Assembly: GCF_036898095.1 (NCBI RefSeq) | Contig: NC_090745.1 | Span: 83,936,178-84,000,177, forward strand | Origin: Palaemon carinicauda | Taxonomy: Eukaryota; Arthropoda; Malacostraca; Decapoda; Palaemonidae | Direction of reading: 5' to 3' | Length of the DNA stretch: 64,000 nt | Shown here: positions 1-9,909 of the stretch, piece by piece | Numbering within the stretch: position 1 is the stretch's first letter | How the letters are laid out: each line of letters begins with the position of its first letter | The notes under the pieces: generated by a model | The model's input: the letters and a program-made list of their open reading frames with translations, nothing else | Databases searched by the model: none | What the model was told of the DNA's origin: nothing | Program-made: the position numbers and the translations under genes

Positions 1-584
1 TACGGAAGGATGGGACTGGGTTGTTGGTATACTAAAACTTTTCAAATGCAGAAGAGAGGGGGAGTAGCACTTAACCCTGTACATATTCAGTTTATAAGTG
101 AGCAGTAAATGCAGGTGTGTGCACTTGTACTGTATACCATGTACCAAAACTTTATTCTCTTGTAAGGAAACTTCCAATGTAAAACCTAGTTTCATTTCCG
201 AGGCGAGAATGAACCAGTACTTTATTTCCATACGGAAACACTCTTGGTACGTAACAGTAGATCTCTCGACATTCTTTGCATGGCATTACATGAATGTCCT
301 ATAGAAGGAGACAAACATGGGCGACTGCCAATGTCCACACCAGCAGTGCCTTTGCTTGGTCTCGCAGGAGAATTAACACTGGCAGCATGAGTGTGAACTC
401 CTTTAACTCGTACTGAAATATCTTCTAAGGGAGGCTGACAATGTTGACCTATATTCTCTCTATTTAGGAACTTAGTCATTTTAGTGATTCAACAAAATAT
501 CCATGGGTCAAACATATATAAACAATCTGAAGAAGGGATAGAATCACTTTAAAACAGGACACTATTTTTTTTTTTTTTTGGAAA
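1..584. other. Left-edge AT-rich DNA, no gene seen
   Basis: No convincing coding region. The short open frames on both strands have no recognisable motif and overlap each other. A T-tract of about 16 bases (564-579) lies directly beside the D1 insertion boundary. Possibly unique host DNA or an old degraded repeat. Confidence 0.5.
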
Positions 585-835
585 AAATGACAAATTCGTA
601 GATAATTTGTATTTTTCCTAAATATACAAACCTTAGCTATTTAATAGGGGTATTACTTTTCGGCGTAGCTGAAATGACGAGCCATTAAATTTTAACGAGG
701 GTTTAGTACCCACACCGTTAGTAAGCGGGGGTAGGGGTGGATAGCTTGCTACCCCCTCCCCCTCTCACAAACCTGTGCTTCAACTCACTTTGCTTGGAGG
801 TAGGACTTCAAGGGGGATAGTGCTGGCGGGCAAGT
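585..835 (-). repeat. D1 right inverted terminal repeat
   Basis: The stretch with the GGCGTAGCTGAAATGA motif and the AACGAGGGTTT block recurs inverted at the other end of D1 (8305-8502) and directly at the start of D2 (8503-8745). The outermost 60 bp recur inverted in the ICR immediately inside. Confidence 0.85.
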
Positions 836-837
836 TT

Positions 838-945
838 GGTTAAATAGCTAAGGTTTGTATAGTTACGAAAAATACAAATTATCTACGAATTTGTCATTTG
901 TTCCGTAACTGGAATACACACCACGCTATTTAATAGGGGTGACTC
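838..945 (-). repeat. D1 internal complementary region (circle-junction copy)
   Basis: 838-893 is the reverse complement of the right end (585-650); 894-945 is the reverse complement of the left end (8440-8502). The two arms meet at TCATTT (894-899), so this ICR equals the head-to-tail junction of a circular form. Confidence 0.85.
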
Positions 946-1399
946 ACCCATTAGGAAGGGTGGATGTCCCAGCCAGTCTGGCTTTTGGCTTTGCCCGGGG
1001 TCTCCCTATTTGAGTGTCTTAGCACTCAAGATATAAGGAGTCCCTGCACCTCGCTAAAACCTTGCTACGCAAGGTCTGCGGCCTACACAAGCTGTGTGTG
1101 AAGGTATGAAGAAGTGTGACTCGTCCTAGAAAGTTAGTTCTGAAGTTCTTTAGATCGAAACTTGTAGACTAGGACCTTCCCAATACCACCTCGTCAGGAT
1201 ATGGGGACGTAACAGTATTAATATTAATACTAGGAATACAAGGGAGCATGGTTTACCTGCAGTGGTTTGAGGTCAGCTATGCAGAGAACCCAGGATGCTG
1301 CCTTCCCCAAGGTAGATGATGATGAAGTAAAGAATAAGGGCCAGTCAAACCTTTTCATTCATGCAGACTAAAACCGGGTAACAATGCCCTCAACCTTCT
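946..1399 (-). other. D1 3' untranslated region
   Basis: Non-coding stretch between the YR end and the ICR. It is nearly repeated in D2 (8837-9360), including the ATTAGGAAGGGTGGATG block and the CTCGTCCTAGAAAGTT block. No gene is visible. Confidence 0.7.
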
Positions 1400-2512
1400 G
1401 CTACTTGTCCAATAAGGAGCTTGAGGTTTTAAACCAGCTGTTGTGCAGCCACCACAGGACCGATAGAGAAAGTATCGAGTCTCCTGTGGGTCACGTCTTG
1501 CAGTTAGTGGGATGTGAACGTGGTTTGCCGTTTCCACACCCCAGCTTGAAGAACCTGCGTCACTGAAAAATTTCTTTTGAAGGTCAGGGTCGTAGCTATG
1601 CCCGACATCGTGTGCTCTGGGGCGACGTGACGGAGGAGGGTCTGGATTCAGTGCCAGGTCAATGACCCTGCAAATCCATGCAGAGATGGTGTTCTTGGTG
1701 ACCCTCCTCTTAGTCCTTCCTGTGCTGACGAATAGTGCTGGCACAAGAGCACGGGCTGCGGCTGTTCTTTTGAGGTACAGCCTCAAGCTCCTTACTGGGC
1801 ATAGTAAGAGATGGTCTGGGTCATCTGTTACAGTACGGAGACTAGAAATCCGGAAGGAGTCGAATCGAGGATCCGCTACTCCCAGGTTCTGAGTCTTAGC
1901 AATAAACTCAGGGACGAAGCTGAACTTTACCTCACCCCGTCCCCTTGAATGGGCGATATCATACGAGAGACCATGAAGTTCGCCGACTCGCTTGGCCGAG
2001 GCCAAAGCTAGCAGGAATACCGTCTTCCAGGTTAGGTGGCGATCTGATGCCTGGCGTAATGGTTCATAGGAAGGTCTCTTAAGAGACCTGAGAACTCGAA
2101 CCACATTCCATGGGGGAGGTCTCACTTCCGACTGAGGGCAGGGAAGTTCATAACTCCGTATGAGTAGAGAAAGTTCTAGCAATATAGAAATCTTCATTCC
2201 TTTCAGTCTGAAGGGGAGGCTTAAGGCTGAGCGATAGCCCTTCACTGCCAAGACTGATAGGCACATTTCTTCACGCAAATACACGAGGAACTCCGCTATT
2301 GCTGGAATAGTGGCATCGAGTGGAGAGATACCCCTTCCACGACACCAACCACAGAAGACTTTCCACTTTGCCTGGTAGACTGCTGCTGATGACTTTTGCA
2401 GGTGTCCAGACATCCTAATTGCAACTTGTTGCGAAAATCCTCTCTCGGAGATGAGATGTTGGATAGTCTCCAGGCGTGAAGTCGTAGTGAACCTAAGTCT
2501 TTGTGGAAGATG
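1400..2512 (-). pseudogene. D1 tyrosine recombinase (YR), frameshifted
   Basis: Would catalyse integration of the circular element. The N-terminal DNA-binding part includes AVYQAKWKVFCGWC and LSVLAVKGYRSAL. The catalytic part shows the first Arg in ASAKRVGELHGL and then CPVRSLRLYLKRT. At the His-x-x-Arg motif the frame breaks: D2 reads AHDVRG, but D1 has lost two bases after AHDV (about 1596-1612), so the remainder, including the Ser-His-Tyr block expected to hold the nucleophile, continues in another frame. Overlaps the end of the methyltransferase-like region in a different frame. Class certain, activity excluded. Confidence 0.88.
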
Positions 2513-3300
2513 TTGGTGTGTGGTTGTTTGAGTAGATTGTGTCGTGGAGGGAGTTCTCTTGGCGGCTCCGTTAGGAGTTGCAGAAGGTCCGGGAACCACT
2601 CTGCGTGATGCCATAGCGGAGCTATGAGGGTCATTGAAAGATTGACCAACATTCTGGTCTTGTTGAGTACCCTCCTTATCAGACAGAACGGGGGAAAGGC
2701 GTAAACCTCGATGTTGTCCCACCATTGTTGGAAAGCATCTTGCCAGAGAGCCTTGGGGTCTGGGACTGGGGAACAGTACTGTGGGAGCCTGAAGTTCAGG
2801 GCCGTTGCGAAGAGGTCCACAGTCGGAGAACCACACAAAGTCAGGACTTTGTTGGCTACTAGATGATCCAAAGACCACTCTGTACTCACTATCCGAGATG
2901 CTCTGCTTAGGTTGTCGGCGAGCACATTCCTCTTGCCCGGAATGAAGCGTGCCGATATTAGTATCGAGTGGATTTCGGCACATCTCAGTATCTCTACTGC
3001 TAGATGGGATAGTTGCTGCGAAAAAGTACCTCCTTGTTTGTTGATGTAGGCCACTACTGTGGCGTTGTCACTTATCACCACCACAGAGTGACTTGCCAGG
3101 TACTGTTGAAGGGCTAGAAAGATGGCCTTCATCTTCTAGGAGATTTATGTGGTGGTACTTTTCTGACTTTGACCAGAGGCCTGAGGTCGTGTGGTGCAGC
3201 ACGTGGGCCCCCCACCCTTTTTTTTTGAAGCATCCGAAAACAGCATCAAATCCGTGGGGAGGACAAGAAGATCCACTCCTTTCATAGATTCTCATCTGCC
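2470..3300 (-). pseudogene. D1 RNase H and methyltransferase-like region
   Basis: RNase H removes the RNA strand during DIRS reverse transcription. Visible motifs are GWGAHVLHH, ISDNATVVAYINKQGG and RNVLADNLSR, the expected order of acidic catalytic blocks. Next comes the DIRS segment usually compared with Dam-type methyltransferases: VDLFATA, then VYAFPPF, then LIAPLWHHAEWF. A frameshift near 3135 separates the first RNase H block from the second, so the gene is broken. Methylation activity is not demonstrated by sequence. Confidence 0.85.
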
Positions 3301-3329
3301 ACCCACCACTGGAGATCAGTCAGTTCCAC

Positions 3330-4625
3330 AGGTCTCATGGGGATCTGGATGTCCGGGGATTCGTACGCTTGATTCCACCAGGACTTGAGTCGCCACTGGA
3401 GGGATCTCATCCTGAGGCGACCATTGAGAACTAGATTGGCCAGCGATTAAAGGTGACCGGGGAGACGTAATCACGATTGGGCTGGAAGTTCTTCTTGTCT
3501 GAGAAAAGGTCTTGCGACCTTCCTCAGCCTTGCTATCCTGTCGTCTGATGGGAAGGCTTTGTCTAAAGTCATGTCTATAATCATGCCTAAGTATACCAGT
3601 CTTTGAGTGGGAAGCAGGGAAGACTTCTCGAGATTTACCATGAAGCCCAGATCTTGGCAAAGTCTCAGACGTTTGTCTCGGTGTTGAAGAAGGGTTGACA
3701 CCGAGTCTGCTAGGATTAACCAGTCGTCCAGATAACTGAGGAGACGGATGCCAATCCTGTGTGCCCAAGTTGATACTAGGGTGAACACTCTGGTGAAGAC
3801 TTGTGGTGCTGTGGAAAGACAGAAGCACAGCACCTTGAACTGGTACATTCTGTTGTCTAGGCAAAATCTTAAGTACTTCCTTGAAGACGGATGGACTGGG
3901 ATCTGGAACTATGCGTCCTTTAAGTCCAGTGTGCACATGAAGTCTAGCGGTCTTATTATTATTATTATCATTATTACTATCCAAGCTACAACCCTAGTTG
4001 GAAAAGCAAGATGCTATAAGCCCAGGGGCTCCAACGGGGAAAAATAGCCCAGTGAGGAAAGGAAATAAGGAAATAAATAAATGAAGAGAATAAATTAACA
4101 ATAGAGCATTCTATAAAGAGTAACAACGTCAAAACAGACATGTCATGTATAAATTATTAACATCAAAAACAAATATGTCATAAATAAACTATAAAAAGAC
4201 TCATGTCCGCCTGATCAACAAAAAAGCATTTGGTCCAACTTTGAACTTACTGCTAGTCTGACCGTGTCTGCCATCTCCATGCTGAACGGTGTTTGTTTGA
4301 CAAACTTGTTCAGAGCTGAGAGGTCGATGACTGGTCTCCAGCCTCCAGACGCCATCTTTACAAGAAACAGTCGACTGAAGAAGCCTGGGGATCCTTCGAG
4401 GACCTCTTGGAGAGCTCCCTTCTTCAACAGGGTCTGGACTTCTGACCGAAGGGCTTGACCCCTTGCCGATCCCATGGCAACGGAGTTTGACACTGGCTTC
4501 GTCATCAGGGGTGGTAGAGATGTTATGAACGGGATGCGATATCCTAGACTGATCACGGAGGTTGTATAGGAATCGGCCCCGAGTTGCTTCCACCTGTTTG
4601 AGCAACTTTGTAGGCATCCCCCCAC
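3330..4625 (-). pseudogene. D1 reverse transcriptase, split by a short repeat
   Basis: The upstream part (4625-4250) reads as the RT N-terminus with FFSRLFLVKM, WRPVIDLSALNKF and MEMADTVRLAV. After an inserted repeat (3953-4249), RT resumes with FMCTLDLKDAYFQIP, the motif B block FCLSTAPQVFTRV and the catalytic SYLDDWLIL (codons near 3720-3738). Both halves lie in the same frame apart from the insertion, so the insertion is the main lesion. A DIRS-type polymerase by its YLDD box and its order relative to RNase H and YR. Confidence 0.9.
3953..4249. repeat. Short interspersed repeat, copy 1 (ATT-tract type)
   Basis: Starts with an imperfect ATT/ATC tract, then CTACAACCCTAGTTGGAAAAG, then AAGCCCAGGGGCTCCAAC and GTGAGGAAAGGAAATAAGG. 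Two further copies are at 37215-37856 and 63749-64000. No coding capacity. SINE-like or non-autonomous DNA element: I see no clear polymerase III boxes, so the class is unresolved. Inserted in the D1 RT gene. Confidence 0.75.
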
Positions 4626-4652
4626 AGTGGAAATGCAGGGGGACTGCCTATC

Positions 4653-7600
4653 CTAGCGTTTGCGGCCTTGGTTGCTCCCTCTAGGATTTTTGCCTCCCCT
4701 GGAGGACTTTTTGCCTTTCCTTTCTTTGACAGGAAAGGGCTTAGACACCATCATCTTTGCTGCTGTTGTCATCGTAGTGGTCTTGACTGGACGGGACTGC
4801 TGTGGTGCTGGAGGCTTATAGGGCTTGGATGTTAAAGCCCTATGAAGGAGGGAGTCTTGATGAGACTTCCTCCACCTCTCAGCGGCATGTTCCACATCCT
4901 TAGGCTCGAAAAGAACAGACCCCTCCATAGAGGAATGTCTGAGCCTATTGATCTCGGCGCTAGGGACCTTCTGATGGAATCTCTCAGCTACTGCATCCCG
5001 ACATTTCAGGATGGTACTTGCCCACAAGTTCGAGACTTGGTGGGCCAGAAACTCGATCGTGCGAGTACCTGAGAGAAGGAAGGTTTCCATAGCTTTCCTG
5101 GTACGTTCCTTGGAGAAGTCCTCAGAACCTATTAGAATACCTAAGGTCCACAACAAGATATCGAGCCACGAAGTTGCGCATAGCACACTTCGCGACCTTC
5201 TCCTGATTGAGGATCTCGGCTGCCAAGAATGAGACCTGCCGGTTGGAGTGTCTCTCAAGAGGGACTCCCCTGGTTAGCTCTTCCAGCGAGTGGTGAAGTG
5301 GTAGAGCTAGAGAAAGCTCCTCTAGGATCTCGAAGTACCTCCTCTGCTGGACGCGAGGAGGTGGGAGGAGCTTGTTGGTGGTACCGGATTAGTTGGAGGA
5401 GGACATCTCAGAGAGCTGTTGTGAGATCTTGTCCCTGGTACTCTTTACCCCCTTGAGACCAGGGCAGGGCTGCACTGGTCCTGGAGGGCTTTTGATTACC
5501 AAAGACGCGGTCTAAGACCGTGTCTCTGCCCTCTCCGAGGAGGGATCTCTGGGTCGGAAAAATTGTTGAGAGCCCTCAGAGTCAGAACTTGCCAAAACGC
5601 GTGTTCTGACTCTTGCTGGTCACCTCCTGTTGTAGGACTTGCACCGAAGTCTCCTATCCCCGAAGGCTCTTCTTGGGGAGAGTCGCAGACATTCCCTGAG
5701 TGGCTAGTTGGCTCCATCCTAGTCCTTGTGGAGGACTTAGGCAATGTTTTGGAGTCTTTAGATTCCTTCCAGGGAAGGATATAAGACACCGAGGGTGGCA
5801 TGTTCCTTCCAATCCCTGACTGAGTGGACCCCTCAGCGTGAAGAGAAGTTTCTTCCATTGGTGCGATGGGGGAATGTCTCTCCTCGCGTGATTCCCTTGG
5901 AGACGGGAAATCTTCGTCTGAAAGGGAAGGAGAGGCAGTCTGAGGAATAGAAGGAACCTGCCTCGATGGTCTGCGTGGAGTCAGTTTCGCCTTTGGGGAA
6001 GTGACCACATCTAGAACTCCTCTTTTTCTCTTCAATGGGGTAGAAGAAGCCATGGTTCTATGTCCCAATTCCGAGAGGACAGGCTTGAAAACCTGAGTTA
6101 CAGCTCTGATCAGGGCACCGAACCAGGGCTGTTGGCTGGCAGACATACCCCTTGAAGGGAAAGGGATTGAAGGATCCCTGGGAGGAGTTACTGTAATTGG
6201 TGGGTTTGCCTGTGGTAGCTTTGGGATTCTGGACCCCTCTGGAAGTTTCCCTTCTCCTACAATGCGTGGTGGTATGCGCTTGCGGGTAGGGGAATGAGGC
6301 AATGGCGACCTTTCCGGACGTCGTTCTTTGAGATGTGTAGGCTCGCACGCGGGAGGATATTGACGCTCGCACGGGGGAGAATAATGGCTCTCGCGCAAGG
6401 AAGAATATCAGGGCTCGCACGCAGGCAACTGTTGGCGCGCGCGGGAGAGTATGCGCGTGGGCGCGCAGGAATATCATGAGGAGTGCGCGGGGACGTGGGA
6501 GTGACCGCACGTGTCTGTTACAGCAGTAGTGCGCGCGAGCACGCAGGAAAAAGTTCCCTAGCGCGCGGGCGCGTGGGAGGATGTTGGCTCGCATCCCTAG
6601 GAGAGGATTGACGAGCGCGCGCATATCCTTGCGGATGCACACAGGAGAAGGCTGGTTCGCAGGTGAGCGCCGGCGCGTTGGTAAGGGTTGGCGTGTGGGT
6701 GTTAGCGCACAGGTTTTACCTGGCGCGTAGGATGGTGCGCAGCATGGCGCGCAGGAGAGTGAGATGTCGGGCGCGTATGCACATGTGCAGGAGAATGTTG
6801 GCGCGAGGTAGAGCGCTGGCACGCAGGAGATCAATGGTGCGCAGGTGAGTATTGGCGCGCATATGGGCGCTGGTGCATAGGAGATTGTTGGCGCGTGGGT
6901 GCAGTGTGCGCAGGAGATCGTGGGCACATGTGCGCATAAGGGCGCGCATGGCGCGTGATGGAGCTATGCTCTTGTTGGAGCGTATGCGCATGTTGGAGTG
7001 TACGCTCTTGATGCTCTGTGCTAGGGTAAGAATGAAGATCAGCGCATAGTGATGGGGCCTGACAAGCTACTAGTGAGCGCTTGTCAGGATTCGTGGGCAC
7101 GTAAGTTGTTGGCGCGCAATAGCATGTTCGGTTGGAGCCTTGTTAGGCCCATGCAGGAACGGCGACGGCAGGTCTGTCGGGTGGAAGGTCGACGTATCCT
7201 TTAAAAGGACGACCTTCCACCGAAGGAGATCACGAACAATCTGTAGAGAGATCCAGGACCAATGCAGGTGCAGTGACGGATGATCTGTCTAGAGGCTCCT
7301 CTGCGGGGAACTGCATAGAAGATGTTGAACCAAAGAGGCGCCTCCTCACTGCAGGTGAAGGAAAGCCTCTATGGGGAAGAGGAAGGCGAGCCTTCCGACA
7401 GATGTGCCCTCTGGGGGACGTTGGATCAGCAAGCTGACCTTCTGCAGGCCTCCGAAGAGGAGTCTCTGTAAGTGAACTCCCCCGAGGGAGAGAAACGCTA
7501 GCAGGAGAGACTGACGATGGACTTAGTTTCCCCCTCGTAGGTTGATCAGGAACGGGAGAAACTAAGCCATCAGCTACCGTAGAGTTTGGAGTGGAAGAGG

Positions 7601-8249
7601 AGATGGGTGAAACCGCATTGGATACCTCTGACACCACAACGTCGACAAGAGACAGAGGATCAACCTCTGACGGTGACGACGATTGCTTGACAGCAGCACC
7701 CAATCAGATGTAGTTAAGCAAAACCTCCTTGGAGGGTGAACCCATAAGCCCAAAGGAGGACCAAAGCTGAAATAAGGAGGTTAGTGACATGTCCTCCCCC
7801 AAGGGGAGAGGTGGTGCTGCTTCGCTAGGGGAAGCAACGTCATCTCTCGAGACCCGAGGTTGGTTAACAATAAATTGGTCTACACTACCACTCGACGGTC
7901 TCTCGAAAGAGACTGACCGAGTGGGAGCTTGAGAGGGAGGCGGTTTGCGCAACGGAAGAAGAGGCCTTGGGTTTTTCTCCCTTCGAAACAACCTTCGAAG
8001 GAGAAACATCCCGTTTGGAGTTCTTCCATCGTCGCGAAAACCTCTCCCACTGGGAGGCAGACCACTCCCTACACTTGTTGGTACTATCACCCGTTGGCCC
8101 CTACAGGAAGGATAAAGGGCGTGAGGATCAGTCTCGACTGCCGACATAAACATTCCAAAGGGGCGGTCGGGGAAACCAGGGCAGGTGCGCATGATCGCAG
8201 AGGCCAACTTCACATATACAGAAACTAGAAAAAGAAAAATCAAAAGCAA
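4653..8249 (-). pseudogene. D1 gag-like region
   Basis: Long, mostly open but multi-frame region upstream of RT. The C-terminal part (5258-4653) is basic and ends in a lysine/arginine/glycine tail (KERKGKKSSRGGKNPRG), as expected of a nucleic-acid-binding Gag. The central part (6398-5496) is proline/serine rich. The N-terminal part (8249-7230) is also low complexity. Between them lies a GC-rich repeat tract (6300-7100) in which both strands are open. A polypyrimidine run ending in TAG lies just upstream (minus strand, 8240-8224). Assigned by position; no family-specific Gag fold is recognisable. Confidence 0.6.
6300..7100 (-). repeat. GC-rich degenerate tandem repeat inside D1 gag
   Basis: About 800 bp of imperfect units built on GGCGCGCAGGAGA, GCGCGCATG and related strings. 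It is far more GC- and CpG-rich than its surroundings. On the minus strand it encodes Arg-Ala-His-rich peptide. Units are too diverged to give a firm period by eye (roughly 25-30 bp). Confidence 0.75.
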
Positions 8250-8304
8250 TTAAATGGCTGCCAATATGACAGCGAGGATGAGACCGGACACGTTCGACCA
8301 CCAT

Positions 8305-8502
8305 CTGATTTAAGAGCAAAGTGGGCTCAAGCAAAGGTGTGTGAGGGAGGGGGGGTAACAAGCTACCCTCTCCTAACCCCGCTAACTAGCGGTGTGGGTA
8401 GTAAACCCTCGTTAAAAATTAATGGCTAATCATTTCACCTACGCCGAAAGAAATACACCATATAAAATAGCGTGGTTTGTATTCCAGTTACGGAACAAAT
8501 GA
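8305..8502 (-). repeat. D1 left inverted terminal repeat
   Basis: Inverted relative to 585-835: matches the GGCGTAG, AACGAGGGTTT and CCCACACCG blocks. The outer end (8440-8502) is the left arm copied in the ICR. Contains the hairpin CCGCTAACTAGCGG. Confidence 0.8.
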
Positions 8503-8746
8503 TAAATTCGTATATAATTTGTATTTTTCCTAACTATACAAACCTTAGCTATTTAATAGGGGTATTACTTTCGGCGTAGCTGAAATGACGAGCCATTAAT
8601 TTTAAACGAGGGTTTACTACCGACACCGCTAGTTAGCGGGGCTAGGGGAGGGTACCTTGCTAAACCCCCCCTCTCACACACCTGTGCTTGAGCACACTTT
8701 GCTTGGAGGTAGGGCTTCAAGGGCGATAGGGCTGGGGGGCAAGTTT

Positions 8747-8836
8747 GGTTAAATAGCTAAGGTTTGTATAGTGTAGTTAGGAAAATACAAATTATCTACG
8801 AATTTGTGATTTATTCAGTAACTGGAATACGAACCA
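8747..8836 (-). repeat. D2 internal complementary region
   Basis: Same junction sequence as the D1 ICR (TAAATAGCTAAGGTTTGTAT to CAGTAACTGGAATAC), with a duplicated GTATAGT segment and about 20 bp missing after the left-end arm. Confidence 0.75.
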
Positions 8837-9360
8837 CCCATTAGGAAGGGTGGATGTCCCAGCCAGTCTGGCTTTTGGCTTTGCCCAGGGCCCCCTTAGT
8901 TGAGTGTGTAAGCACTCAAGAAATAAGGAGTCCCTGCACCTCGCTAAAACCTTGCTATGCAAGGTCTGTGGCCTACGCAAGCTGTGTGTGAAGGTATGAA
9001 GAAGTGTGACTCGTCCTAGAAAGTTGTTCTGAAGTTCTTTAGATCGAAACTTGTAGACTAGGACTTTCCCAATACCACCTCGTCAAGGTATGGGGACGTA
9101 ACAGTATTAATCTTAATACTAGGAACACAAGGGAACATGGTTTACCTGCAGTGGTTTGAGGTCAGCTATGCAGAGAACCCAGGATGCTGCTTTCCCCAAG
9201 AGAGGGGATGATGAAGAAAAGAATAAGGGCCAGTCAAACCTTTTCATTCATGCAGACTAAAACCGGGTAACAATGCCCTCAACCTTCTGCTACTTGTCCA
9301 ATAAGGTGCTTGAGGTTTTAAATCAGCTGTTGTGCAGCCACCACAGGACCGATAGAGAAA
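8837..9360 (-). other. D2 3' untranslated region
   Basis: Aligns along its length with D1 946-1399. No gene seen. Confidence 0.65.
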
Positions 9361-9795
9361 TTAACGAGTCTTCTGTGGGTCACGTCTTGCAGGTAGTGGG
9401 AAGTGAACGTGGTTTGCAATTTCCACAACCCAGCTTGAAGAATGCTGCGTAACTGAAAAATTTCTTTTGAAGGCCAGGGACGTACCTATACCCCTGACAT
9501 CATGTGCCCTGGAGCGACGTGATGGAGGAGGGTCTGGATTTAGTGCCAGGTCAATGACCCTGCGAATCCAAGCAGAGATGGTGTTCTTGGTGACCCTCCT
9601 CTTAGTCCTTCCTGTGCTGACGAATAATGCTGGCACACGAGCACGGGCTGCGGCTGTTCTTTTGAGGTGCAGCCTCAAGCTCCTTACTGGGCATAGTAAG
9701 AGATGGTCTGGGTCATCTGTTACAGTAAGGAGACTAGAAACCCGGAAGGAGTCGAATCGAGGATCCGCTACTCCCGGATTCCGAGTCTTGGCAAT
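9361..9795 (-). pseudogene. D2 tyrosine recombinase, C-terminal fragment
   Basis: Reads GVADPRFDSFRVSSL, CPVRSLRLHLKRT and SRAHDVRGIGTSLAFKRNF, so it retains the His-x-x-Arg motif that D1 has lost. One inserted base after the NFSVTQ block shifts the frame before the tyrosine. The N-terminal two thirds are absent. Inactive remnant. Confidence 0.85.
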
Positions 9796-9876
9796 TCCTT
9801 TTGTTTTTAGTAACAAATTAAACACTGTGTATCTCCCGCTTGCTCTCGGTGTTTTGTTACTATTCTTGGATTTATC

Positions 9877-9909
9877 ATGCATTCTCCAGCATCTTCATCC
9901 TCTGGAAAG
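9877..9909 (+). CDS. Putative B1 gag leader exon
   Basis: ATG followed by ten codons giving a Ser/Pro-rich peptide ending Gly-Lys, then AAAGTTGAGTA. The same peptide type, position and boundary occur in A1 (27647-27682), A2 (59737-59702) and B2 (50249-50220). The B1 gag body has no nearby ATG of its own, so an upstream start joined by splicing is plausible. An in-frame join would need a break after AAG, leaving TT rather than GT at the intron start; unproven. Confidence 0.4.

Larger units (their letters stand above)
585..8502 (-). mobile_element. DIRS-like retrotransposon D1 (family D, near full length, decayed)
   Basis: In minus-strand order: left ITR (8502-8305), gag (8249-4653), RT (4625-3330), RNase H and methyltransferase-like segment (3300-2470), tyrosine recombinase (2512-1400), ICR (945-838) and right ITR (835-585). 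The ICR reads as the right terminus joined to the left terminus across an AAATGA core (585-590 and 8497-8502), the DIRS hallmark. RT is interrupted by a 297-bp repeat and several frames are shifted, so the copy is not autonomous. Element class is secure; the family label is mine. Confidence 0.9.
8497..9795 (-). mobile_element. DIRS-like D2, 3'-terminal fragment, tandem with D1
   Basis: A second family D copy in the same orientation as D1. It holds the right ITR (8503-8745), ICR (8747-8836), 3' UTR (8837-9360) and the C-terminal third of YR (9361-9795). It abuts D1's left end exactly at the AAATGA core. Its 5' part is missing: homology to D1 stops at 9795, where B1 sequence starts. Confidence 0.85.

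Noticed and set aside
98..479. Small ORFs at the left edge as host genes
   Set aside because: Short, overlapping on opposite strands, no motifs and no splice or promoter support.
1829..1835. TACAGTA in D1 YR (also 9721-9727 in D2) as an excision footprint
   Set aside because: Both copies have it and the reading frame is continuous (SLRTVTDDP), so there is no evidence of a 5-bp insertion. TAC(A/T)GTA also occurs several times by chance in AT-rich parts (11315-11400, 60402, 61719, 62264).
3953..4249. tRNA-derived SINE
   Set aside because: I could not identify convincing A and B boxes; the longer copy at 37215-37856 is also long for a tRNA SINE. Left as an unclassified short repeat.
6058..7100. 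Several overlapping ORFs on both strands in the GC-rich D1 region as genes
   Set aside because: Openness on both strands comes from the repetitive GCGC composition; no domain is recognisable.
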